64,000 bases of DNA from Nilaparvata lugens (taxonomy: Eukaryota; Arthropoda; Insecta; Hemiptera; Delphacidae). Under the pieces are notes generated by a model. The model had not been told where the DNA came from, searched no databases, and saw only the letters and a list, made by a program, of their open reading frames with translations. Of this stretch, positions 20,461-30,695 are shown piece by piece (within the stretch, counting starts at the first letter, position 1; each line of letters starts with the position of its first letter). The position numbers and the translations under genes are program-made. The DNA is taken from positions 16,354,778 to 16,418,777 of the forward strand of contig NC_052510.1 in assembly GCF_014356525.2 (NCBI RefSeq), in the 5' to 3' direction.

Positions 20461-23400
20461 CAAAGCGGCGAACGACGCGAGCTCCCATCTGCTGTGTCCT
20501 GTCGCAAAAATAGCGAAATTCAATACCGTTGTACATTTTTGCTTCTTATTTAGATCAGGAATCGGGCAAAATACTCGGCTGATTTTGTGGGTCGACCTCA
20601 CACCACCCGCTGCAACAAAGCTTAGCAGCCGTTTTACTGGCGAAAACAACGGTGTCATACAATTTTCTCCAGTAAATGTGAATAAACGGTTGCATTATTT
20701 GTGATAAAACAAATATTTCTCCAGTAAAAGTGATGCTGAAGCAGAACCTCTATATTCCATGTGTCTATTCTTCAGTATCCTACTCATAAATATTTGCAAT
20801 ATTCAATACCTTTAATGTCAATCATGAATATCCTGCCAAAATTATGAACAAATTGATGGATGATGATCAATTCTTAAGCAAGCTCAAACGAAAATAAAAT
20901 TTATCTACATATCCAATAACCAACACACTTTAATAGCTTTCAAAAAAGTCCTTCATATATATTCTACTGCTCGAAGCTGGAAGTTCGTCTGGAAGCTACT
21001 GTCAAAGAAATTGAATAATGCTGAGTCATAATTATGGCACCTTTCGATTTAACAACTGCGTTGATTGAAGAACTGGTTAGTTGATTCTTGTCCCCGTTTC
21101 TCTTACACATTTAAGTGGTGTGTGCTAGTATATGTATACATGTTAGTGTGAGTATGTGTGTGTTTTGCTGTTCAGAAAAGCTCTTCATCTTGATATAAGG
21201 TGAGAGGGAAGGCGTAAAAGCTTACTAATAATCCGGATACCAGGATCTATTATTTGTCTATAGGAGCCTGTCTGCTTTTAACTCGAGTCATTCCTCTCAT
21301 TCTAGAATGGTGGCTGCTGGCTGGCTGTTCCATGTCAGACCTAACTTAGCGGATAGCTTACTGATCAAACTTGAGGATAAATCCTTTCGATTGAATATTC
21401 TATATTGGTTGATACCATGTTGGCTGAATATAGACACAGGTTTATGAAGCCTACAACGTACAGCGGTTAAATTGTTTCCTAACCATGATCTAGAAGTCAA
21501 GAAAATATCATGACCATGAAGTTGATAAATTTGAGTGGAATTATTGCATTGTACATTGAATTTAGGAATCTAACGCTCTTAAAGTAGTCTGATAATTATC
21601 ACTTTCAGATATTCCTTTAAATGATAAAATATATCATTCTCATAATATCTAGGAATAATATGAACAACGCACCCTTCAATGTTGCTTGCATGGAATTTCT
21701 AAATGATTATGTCTCAATTTAAATTATTTCGTAAATCCATTAGACCTATGATTTCCTGGGTATCTTGGAACACAAAATATCATCAACATATGCTCTCATG
21801 TATAGGCTTCACATACGTCTTTTCTAAGAGTTTTCTTATATTTTCAGTCCTACATACTTTGTATCAAAAGGACACTATACATATTAGAGTCAATGGAATT
21901 CAATAGGTTTTGTGTAGGACCATTAAAACCGATTTCAGAGTAAACTCTTATGTATGATTGATAGCATTGTTGGTACTGAAGATAATACGAATAGCCAAAC
22001 ATATTCTTCAAATAACATTTTGTACTGAACAGCTTTCTATGATTGTTATTTATACTGTATGAATGACCCGCTAGGTGTGTACTAATACTGTATTGGGTAC
22101 CTCTCGTGCTTGTACCTACTCAGCACTTGACATCGAATGCAGTGTATTAAAGCTATTCTATCAAATCCATTGATTTGAATCACATAACCAGTTGGATCAT
22201 AAAGTCCCAGATATTGTATGAGGAGCCAGAAGCGTGACTCTGATCCTGCTCCGATATTTGAATCAGAATTGAACGCTGGATAGGCAAGAAGTAGCTGATC
22301 AACTCCTGTTTAAACAGCATCCGTCCCCATTGCTGATATCGAATTACAGAACAATATTCAAATGTAACAACGGCAGGAGAGCCGTAGGAAAATAGTATTG
22401 AAGAGCTGAATAAATATCATTATTAGTGTTTTCAAACAAACAAGCAAACATGTAAGAAGAATACGGTGGGTTGTGGGCTGCAGAAAAAAAGACCAACTCG
22501 TGTGTTGTGGAGGAACTCGGTATGGATTGGGGTTTGGAAGCAAAAGTCAACATCTCTCTTTTAGAGCTCGATGTGGCTTTTGTGAATGCCACTTAGCTTG
22601 TTCAAATAGTTCAATGGTGGAGTCAGCATCGCTTCAAGTTCAATTTAGTACATCGTCATCCTTCAATCCAATATATCCTCCCGCTCCCGGGCAAGGAGAC
22701 CATGTTTGTACACACTCTCACATAATATAAACTATAGGCAGACATTATTTTGACCCTTCCCCCAGCTTCTTCCCACCATTGTGTTTTGTATAAGAAAACG
22801 GATGTCTCAGAGGAGAGCTTTTATTTTCTCACGCGTCTCAAAAGGAGTCGTCTTGCACTGCCTTCCATTCTACTTTGTAGCAGTTACTCCGATATTGTGG
22901 TCTGATACTGTCAATTTTTGTTGTTTATCTGAGAGGTTTTGTCAAGAATGATGTCTCGAGTATCTGTATTGTAAAAAGGACGGACAAAATATTATGTTAT
23001 TTGAGTTGGATTTCACATGAGAATTGGGAACATGGAGAGTAATGAATAGCTTTTTCTTTCAGCAGACCGTTAAAAAATATCTGTTTGTTTTGGTATTTCA
23101 TGTTGAATCTATTTTGAAATTGCCATTCAGTAATCTCATCAAAACAAATGCCACATCTCATCCTGGATTACCTGAATATACTGTCAATCCGGATCACAAG
23201 GGTATACATTTATTTCTCATTTCTCAAATTGTTTTAATTTAACGGCCAAACTAAACCTTTAAAAGTAGTGTTGTGTTATTAGGCACTCATCTATATGTCA
23301 TTATAGAATAGTAGATGTAACATTATAGAATGGATGGTCATTATAGAATATGGTGGGTATTGAATAATTATTAATCTTAGTTTTATTTGTAGAATACCAG

Positions 23401-24002
23401 CAACCAAGAAGATTTATAAAAAAACATGTGTAATTTGATTTCTGGTTTAAAGAAATTTCAACTTTCTACCACCTACCTACCTGTAAAGTAGAAATGTAAT
23501 AAATATTGAAGTCATATGAAATAATACACAATTATTTCAAAATTGTATTATATTTTCTAGAGTTATAGCCTAACTTTGGCGAGTTTCAAGCAATTATAAT
23601 TCAATTCCATACACTCATATACCAAGAATGCGAGTTTTTCAGTTAATGAATGCATTGTTTGACATGAGAGCATTCCTGCCTTGACCCTCGTGGACGAAAA
23701 TAGTGCATGAAATTAGCATTCAGTCACGGTATGAGATGCCTTGGCCCGTGGCCACGTGCCATGCCAACTCAAACTTCAAATTCGATTTTTTTCAAACTCA
23801 ACTTATTCATAATCCAGTTAAATAAGAACTATAATCTACTAATGAATCAGAATAAATAGAAATCGCAGCCTGAGCTCCACTACTTTAAGATATTTTCAAC
23901 ATTATAAATGTCCAAAGCAGGATATAGACTGATAAAAACTGATCCATTAAAACTGAATTTATTTCTAACTGATGTGGCTTTTCTTGACGAAACACTCTAT
24001 AA
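20461..24002. other. Non-coding DNA
   Basis: No recognisable gene. A TG-rich microsatellite lies near 21117-21166. Around 23680-23760 there is a GC-richer patch with a CACGTG E-box (GTGGCCACGTGCC). The short open frames here, such as 22344-22592 (minus) and 22473-22730 (plus), overlap each other antisense and match no family I know. Confidence 0.5.
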
Positions 24003-24183
24003 TAACTTTGTTGTACTTCAGACACTGAGTTACTAGTGAATATTTGAAAAACACTCACTTTTCTTGGCCTCAGGCTGATGAAGCTCCTCCTCAGGAGTGA
24101 AATGCATTCCTCAATACTCCAAGAAAAGTAAGTGTTTTTCAAATATTTACAAGTAACACAGTGTCTGAACTACAAGAAAGTTA
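24003..24183. repeat. Palindromic (foldback) element with a hammerhead-like loop
   Basis: The arms 24003-24067 and 24119-24183 are inverted copies of 65 bp, about 88% identical by eye, around a 51-nt loop. The loop reads CTGATGA (24075-24081), then a 6-bp hairpin with a CCTC loop (24083-24098), then GAAA (24099-24102) and TGCATTC. Order and spacing follow the core of type I hammerhead ribozymes as found in Penelope-like and related retroelements: stem I strand, CUGAUGA, stem II, GAAA, short stem III, then the other stem I strand. The arms would supply stem I. An extra A before stem II and the poor stem III make catalysis uncertain. Confidence 0.75.
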
Positions 24184-24840
24184 ATTTATTTCTGTATTAT
24201 GTGTTTGAATTCCAGATTCTGTATAGTAGTCCAAATCAACTATATACAACTGGGGCCTATTATTCACTTGAAAAAAGTTGGTCTGATGATGAATTTATCA
24301 AGTTTATTAAATAAGATTTCATTATCATTTGAATACAGTATTTGTAAGTTTTACAGGCCTAGTTGTGGGCCTATTATGCTATTCGGTATTTGAATAATAA
24401 GTTGTTTTTCCTTTTTGAAATGGTATCAACCACAGACAAAACCGTAGATGATAATAATCTTTGTTGAAAGATTGTGGTGGGAAATGGATCGGAAAAACAA
24501 AAAACAGACTCAGAAAGACAGAAGCAGTGGCATAGGGATGATGGCTGAACAGGAACAATGGAGCACAATGAAGAGAATAGGTAAAGTAAACTTTGTGAGA
24601 CTCCTGCAACCACTTCTCTCTTCTTCTTCTCCTTATTCTTAATATTTTTCTTCTGCTGTGAGATGCCACCACCACTCGAGACTGGCCATCAAAACAAAAG
24701 GAGCCAGGGATGAAATAATGTAAACAGCAGACAAAGGAAGACAAGAAGTAGTTGAAGAGAGGAACGAGTGTTTGAGGATGCGATCCTCTCGTGATGATTT
24801 CGATACAGAAGCTCCTCGATACTCAGGTAGAAATATTTAA
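24184..24840. other. Non-coding DNA
   Basis: AT-rich sequence changing to mixed purine-rich sequence. Open frames on both strands overlap and are low-complexity. No gene supported. Confidence 0.45.
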
Positions 24841-25870
24841 TGGGGGATAGTGATTATGGAGACAGTAAGAAAGAAGGCAAAAAAGAGTGAAGAGCGAAGA
24901 AGTCGAAGAAAGAATAGAAGAAGAAGATGGGAAAATGAAAGAGGGAGAAGAAGGAAATGGAAAAATGAAAGAGGCAGAAGAAGAAGATGGAAAAGTGAAA
25001 GAGGAAGAAGAAGAAGATGGAAAAATGAAAGAGGGAGAAGAAGGAGATGAAAAAATGAAACAGGCAGAAAAAGAAGATGGGGAAATGGAAGATAGAGAAG
25101 GAGAGGATGAAGAAATGAGAGAGGGAGAAGAATAGATGATAGAATATGGAGAAGTTGAAGAAGGTGAGAAAGAGAAAGCAAACGGATAAGAAGAGGGTGA
25201 AGTGTGGATCAAAAGAAGAAGATAACCAAGGAAAGGGATGAAACAAGAGGAGAAGAAGACTGGAAGAAAGAGATTCAAATGATTAGGAGAAGGAGAAAAT
25301 GATAAGTGAGAGGAATATACGGCGAATAGGTGGTAAATTAAGGAGAAAATAGAAAATTAAAAGGAGGAAGAGATGAACATGTTTAGTAGAGATGGAAGAT
25401 AATTCAATTTTAAAAGTTGAAGTGAACAAAACCACTGAGAGGATGGGAGACAAGATAAACATAGATTAAGGATTGAGAGTAGGGGAAGAGAACTGAGTAA
25501 AGTGAACAAAATAAGAGAATAAATATCAAGTTCCAAGAGTGGGATAGGCGAATCAAGAAGTAACAGTGAAAGAAAAGAGGTAGATGAAGGATATGGTGAA
25601 TGAGAAGAGGGAGAAAAGAGAGAAAAGGGAAAGGGAAATGGAAGGGAGAACAGAGAAAAAGGGAAGAAGGATTCATCAATGTTTTTTTTTTGAAACAGAT
25701 ATGCAGGAGAATAGATGATGAAGATGAAAACAAACATCAATGATAAGAGGCCAGAGAGTAGAAGACTATGGGGAACAGGAGAGGGGAACGATGTAGTGGA
25801 AGGAAAAATAAAAAGAAGGATGAATTAAGAAGTTGAAGTAGATTGTGAAGAAGGTTGGAGAGAGGGAGGT
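24841..25870 (+). repeat. 1 kb purine-rich tract
   Basis: The plus strand is almost entirely A and G. It includes the 30-bp minisatellite listed separately. The many overlapping frames on both strands (K/E/R-rich on plus, F/S/L/P-rich on minus, up to 151 codons) reflect the composition and are not treated as genes. Confidence 0.8.
24926..25135 (+). repeat. 30-bp minisatellite, seven units
   Basis: Seven 30-bp units begin at 24926 and run to 25135 with substitutions only. The consensus is close to GATGGAAAAATGAAAGAGGG followed by AGAAGAAGGA. Because the unit is a multiple of three, one plus-strand frame (24887-25135) stays open and would encode a 10-residue repeat like EDGKMKEGEE. I treat this as a consequence of the repeat, not as evidence of a gene. 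Confidence 0.85.
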
Positions 25871-25939
25871 TCCTTGTGGGACTCCGTTTGGCGCCACTGA
25901 CATCTTTGGCTGAAGCGTCATTACAGCTTCTCAGGCGCC

Positions 25940-26383
25940 ATACGTCCATTGTCCAGTCATTGTCTTCATCTTCGATGCTCGTTGATTTTTATCCTTCATT
26001 CTTCACCTCTTCCTCCTCCTCCTCCTCATCATCCACCTCCTCATTCCCCTCCTTCGCCTCTATCACCTCCTCGTCCTTCCCATCCTCCTTCTCCTCTCAG
26101 TGCGACTTCCGGCCATTGCTAATGGGGTTACCTTTCCGCTTTGTTGAAGACAAATTGGCTCAAATGTTGGCTGGTCTGTTTGTGTTCGTCTGTCTGTATT
26201 CGTCTGTGGTCTGTGTATGTGTATGTGTGTGTCTCCTCCATGTGACCATATTGTTGTGTTCCGATGCCCACAACAGTAGTTCGCATGAGTGTGTATTAGT
26301 GAGTAATGTACATCTGTGTGTGTCTTTTCTATGTTTTCTGCCACACACACACACAAATGGCAAACCACCTGAAAATGGACCAC
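25940..26383 (+). repeat. Pyrimidine-rich and GT/CA microsatellite region
   Basis: TCC/TTC-rich DNA (25985-26110) is followed by GT-rich runs (about 26190-26235 and 26290-26330) and a short CA run (26341-26356). The 220-codon plus-strand frame at 25855-26517 contains poly-Ser and alternating V-C residues generated by these repeats. It is not a credible gene. Confidence 0.75.
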
Positions 26384-27924
26384 TCATTGATCGAGACGCG
26401 TCCCTGTCTCAACATCTTACTGGCTCCAAGGCTAGACACCGAGGATATTGCATTTCCAATTCGATATCCGCCCTGGTTTCTGATTTCTTGTGTCCCTCTC
26501 TATCGGCCACCAATTGAAGCAATGAACGACCACGATCGTTGTGGTAGCAATCTGCACAATCATCTATGCTTTGTTAGCGTCTTCTACCCCTGGAAATGAG
26601 TTAACAATAGGAAATCGAGTCTACTCATCAATGACAGATTTTGATGAAACCGATGATTGATGGATACTTTCTTTAAAATAGCCTTATTAATAAATTTCAG
26701 GTATCTCAAATAATTTAATGGCACTCACGAATAATAATTACAATAATTACCGTATCTCATTTCTTAAGAATAGTAATAAAAGATGCTGCAGAAGTCGTGC
26801 GTTAAAAAGTCTGTAAAGTGATAAACTTAGCTACAAAAAAATTGATCTATTCTTATGTCTCAACAATTTATCTTGTAATTACAACAAATAAAATTACCAA
26901 CAATACTGAAGACTACGTAACTTGTCAAAGTGGTCATATAGTTTCCAAAACTGAAGAATGAAAGTAAAATCAAATTTTAGATTAGAATAGATTTTTTATT
27001 AAATATAAAGAATATCAGAGATTATATATAGTTGGACTAAACATTAAATAAGTCTGAGCTTTAATCGTGGAAGGTAGAAATGTACCATTGTTTCAGGACA
27101 TGTAAAAAGTTTTGGGAAGAAAATTGTTTGTTGATGAGCTAATTTTTCCATCTTGATTTTTTTCACTATCAAAGCTTGGAGGTTGTAAGAAGGAATAAAT
27201 CGATTTTTAAAATGATGGTCAATTTGGAGGATTGATTTCTTCTATAATCTTTTTATCTGTAGAATACTTATCCATCCATACTCTCAAATCATTCCAAATC
27301 CCTTCAAAATCAAGATAAATTTATTGATTTAGCAGAGAAAACTTTTATGACGTAGTTTAAAGTAAACCCTTGAAATATCATACTCTACTTCACTTTACTT
27401 TATTCATTCGTCATATGAAACTGAATTTCTAGAGGATCAACTCTGAGAATCTATATCATGGTGAATGCTTGGTCACTTATTCAAGACCAATTTCATAATT
27501 GAACGTTCCATGACCACTATATTATACTCTACTTGTAACGTAAGTCGGTACAAAGCAGGGTTTCACCTTTTTAGGCTCCCTTCAAACTTGAAGAAGTAAG
27601 TTGCCAGTCTGTGGTTGAGTAATCAGACTGCGTGTAAACTAACCCCCATTACCCTTCAGATTTGTGCGACAATCAAGACAGAGCGAGAGCACACTTCTGG
27701 CTTCTCTTCATGCAGTTCTGCATGTCTGCTATTGAAGACACGTAACTAATACCGTTTAAAGATTAAGACGCATGACACCTAAACGACTGTTTTGCTTCAG
27801 GAAGTGTTTAGTGCCCCTCGTACAGCGTTCTTCTATGGTCTCAATTTCAGTCAGACATAAGATTCCTTCCATTCACCCGATGTCTAAGAGTTCAAATTAA
27901 GTGTTGGTGATTTGGAGAATTCAA
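26384..27924. other. Non-coding DNA
   Basis: No open frame over 100 codons and no recognisable family. AT-rich apart from the first 200 bases. Nothing supportable seen. Confidence 0.45.
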
Positions 27925-28045
27925 AAATTTAAATAGGGGATATCTTCATTAATTCACTGAGTGTATGGTGAATATGTTAAATTTTTCCTCAATCATTACT
28001 AGCACCGAATGAATTCATGAAATAAAGTATTTAGGGCCTTTATTT
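27925..28045 (+). repeat. Partial extra copy of the adjacent palindrome arm
   Basis: This segment, including GTGTATGGTGAATATGTTAA and TGAAATAAAGTATTTAGGGCC, repeats in direct orientation the inner end of the left arm (28355-28433). It is also the inverted match of 28773-28862. It ends with a short internal duplication of TTTAGGGCC. It looks like a remnant of a second copy of the same element joined end to end. Confidence 0.65.
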
Positions 28046-28056
28046 AGGGCCTTAAA

Positions 28057-29187
28057 AGTTATTCCTGTAAATGGGAAGTAATAAATTATTTATAAAGGGA
28101 GGAAATAGTCCTTGTGAGTTCCAAATAACGTATTTGCTTGTTCGCCACAGTTATTCAAGCAAAGTACATTTCAGAATTGTTTTTGGATTGCCCATATATG
28201 GAATTGGATTGATCATAATTTGACAAATTAAACCTGGAAAGTGTTGAGATCTCACTATTGGAATTTCAAAAAAAAAAAAATGCTTTTCGATTGGTATGAT
28301 ATCAACTTCAGATTATGTAAATAATAAGCACTCATGTCAATGAACTTAAAAATAGAGGATATTATTCATGAATTCGAGTGTATGGATATCAATGTTCAAT
28401 TTTTCCTCAAATATTGAAATAAAGTATTTAGGGCCGGTTTCCGAGCTCGGGATTCATCTAAGTTCTTAAACAGCTGAAGTCAAAAAATAGGCCTTCCGAA
28501 ACGGGGCGTAGTCGCAGTTTTTATGGTAATTTTTATTTTCTCATTTCTATTATTGGAAACGTTTTTCCTTGACGAAATGAAATATTCCTAAATAGTTAAA
28601 AATAGCTGGAACCCTACACTAGTTTCTCTTTATTTCATTTCAATTTTCTAGTTTTTTCGAAATTTAATTTAAACGTGGACTACGACTACGCCCTCTTTCG
28701 GAAAGCCAATTTTCTGACTCCAGCTGTTGAAAGACTAGAACTTAGCTAAATCCCGAGCTCGGAAACCGACTATTAATACTTTATTTCATGAATTCATTCG
28801 ACGCTTGTATTAGTTGAGGAAAAATTTAACATATTCACCATACACTCGGTGAATTCATGAAGATGTCCTCTATTTTTAAGTTCATCGACATGAGTGCTTA
28901 TTATTTACATAATCTGAAGTTGATATCATAATAATCGAAAAGAATTTTTTTTTGAAATTCCAATAGTGAGATTTCAACACTTTCCAAATTTAATTTGTCA
29001 AATTATGATTAGTCCAATTTTATATAGACTATGAGCAATCCAAAAACAATTCTTTAATGTACTTTGCTTTAATAACTGTGGCGAACAATCAAATACGTAT
29101 TCGGAACTCACAAGGATTATTTCCTCCCTTTATTAATAATTTATTAGTGCCATTTTTAATTTTTGACTCCCCATTTACAGGAATAGC
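28057..29187. mobile_element. Large palindromic element, about 1.13 kb
   Basis: The left arm (28057-28432) and right arm (28772-29187) are imperfect inverted copies. The left end TTATTCCTGTAAATGGG matches the right end CCCATTTACAGGAATAGCT inverted. GGAGGAAATAGTCCTTGTGA (28100-28119) matches inverted sequence at about 29109-29127. The centre is occupied by a second inverted-repeat element (28434-28768). The arrangement is either a MITE inserted at the centre of a foldback or one long foldback. The 60-codon frame at 29057-29239 lies in the right arm and is not a gene. Confidence 0.8.
28434..28768. mobile_element. Inner MITE-like element, about 335 bp
   Basis: The terminal inverted repeats start CCGGTTTCCGAGCTCGGGAT (28434) and end with its inverse (28749-28768). 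The similarity extends about 90 bp inward, through CTAAGTTCT, CAGCTG and GGCGTAGTCG. No transposase frame fits inside. A target-site duplication could not be settled, because the flanking AGTATTTA / TATTAATACT are themselves part of the outer palindrome. Confidence 0.75.
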
Positions 29188-30470
29188 TCAACACACCCGA
29201 GAGACGGGGTGTCTTAAAAATTACGGAAGAAGAATTTGAAACATTTTTGGGTGAGAAGGTATTAGAGAGAGAATATTCTCCAAATTATTCCATGATGTGC
29301 ATATCAAAAAACGGTAAAGGAAACATGGTTTCAAGTAGCTAGCTGTAACAAATTCTAATCGAAGCTGATATTCATTTCCACTTGAAATTTAATACATAAG
29401 AGATTTTATATCGAATAACTGGAACCCTTTCTTATTATCTCTTGGACACGACTAGTAATTCTGTGAAATGAAACTTTCAAGTAGCCCTATTGAAATAAAT
29501 GAAAAATATGTAGATGAAAATTATTATTGAAAAATGAGCATATCAGAAACCTTTATTTTTTATCAATGAAGTTCATGTCCTATCAATGCATTACATGCTG
29601 AACAGATAGAGACACAGATTTAACGTAAGGAAAATTCTAAAATCAAGATAAACTAAGATATTTTCGTCTCTCAGCTTCAAACCGTAATCGAGAACATCAG
29701 GTATACCACCCACTGCTACCTGTCAATAGACGGTGCTCCGATATTTTTTAAGAATGAAATGGTCTGTGCCGTAGTGCCTAAATGACGAAATAATGTGTTT
29801 TTTATGAACGGGCGGACAGTTGCCGATCAGCTGTATCCAGTTACAAAACACTCGCCAGGTATCGTGTCACAGATTTCAGAAAGTTTAAAAAAAAAAAGAT
29901 TTGGGCAGCACGTCTGACAGACCGACAGGACAGCGCACCTGCGATAAACGATATTATTTATCGGGCGATGATATAGAAGATGACGGTGGGTGACGATAGG
30001 GGTTTGTGACAATGTAAGGCGATATGGGGCCGGTGACCGGATACGTCGGCCCAAAACGAAAACGCTCCAGGCAGTTGAGGAGGTTCAGGAGGAGTCTCTT
30101 TGACCACGATGCGGTGCGTCAACTCGATTGGAACAACAAGGCCTGCCAGATAGGAGAAGGCCGGCCAACAAAGGCCTACCTAATTTGGGGAAATTTTAGC
30201 CAGTCGCGACGACTGGATGCTAAGTGGATTGAGGTTTCATGCAGACATCCGGTAATCCGGCGTGCGCTGGGTGGTACATGATCTAGTCATCTAGAGAGTA
30301 TCAAGTAAGCTTTATCTATATTCAAGGTGGTGAGTTACTAAATCTAGATACTATCTATAATAAGGCACTTAGTCTATATATGTAAATAGTCAACACTAAA
30401 TGGGAACGTAATCTAGAGTATCACTGTAGGAACCATCTATAGCCTACTATGATTAAGTAAAGAACTGGCT
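29188..30470. other. Non-coding DNA with a GC-richer patch
   Basis: AT-rich up to about 29700. From about 29900 to 30290 the sequence is GC-richer than its surroundings. It contains a near-palindrome CGATAAACGATATTATTTATCG (29943-29961 and flanks) and a TAATCC site (30252-30257). An 85-codon frame (30024-30281) spans much of the patch but belongs to no family I recognise. It could be a regulatory island or an unrecognised exon. Confidence 0.4.
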
Positions 30471-30695
30471 TTTACGTACGGGATAGGAAAATTATGTTTG
30501 ACGCATCATCACGTCTGAACTACTGGACTGATTAACTTGAAATTTTGCATATAGGATCTTAATTAACCGAGGATCGTTATAGGCCTATATTCAATTCTTC
30601 AAAGTCTCATTACGTCAAGATTTCAGTTTGTCAAGTTTTGAAATAGAACCTTGCGGAGCACAGCTATCTGCCCGGTTGGCACGGTTACCTGCTAG
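30471..30695 (+). mobile_element. Helitron-like fragment (3' end)
   Basis: The segment carries GACGCATCATCACGTCTGAA, ACTACTGGACTGATTAACTT, GAAATTTTGCATATAGGA and, further on, TTGCGGAGCACAG, ending in CTAG followed by T (30692-30696). I recognise this wording from abundant dispersed insect repeats whose ends fit non-autonomous Helitrons (CTRR end, insertion before T). The subterminal hairpin is weak here and the 5' end was not located. The family assignment is from memory, without a search. Confidence 0.4.

Noticed and set aside
20131..20658. 175-codon minus-strand ORF
   Set aside because: Most of it is the complement of a GA-rich tract. The unbiased part near 20520-20650 shows no known domain.
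24823..25278. 151-codon minus-strand ORF and several overlapping frames in the GA tract
   Set aside because: All frames are open together and encode S/F/L/P- or K/E/R-rich low-complexity peptides. The purine bias explains them.
25855..26517. 220-codon plus-strand ORF
   Set aside because: It is built from TCC, GT and CA microsatellites (poly-Ser, alternating V-C, H-T), with no domain and an antisense frame of similar kind.
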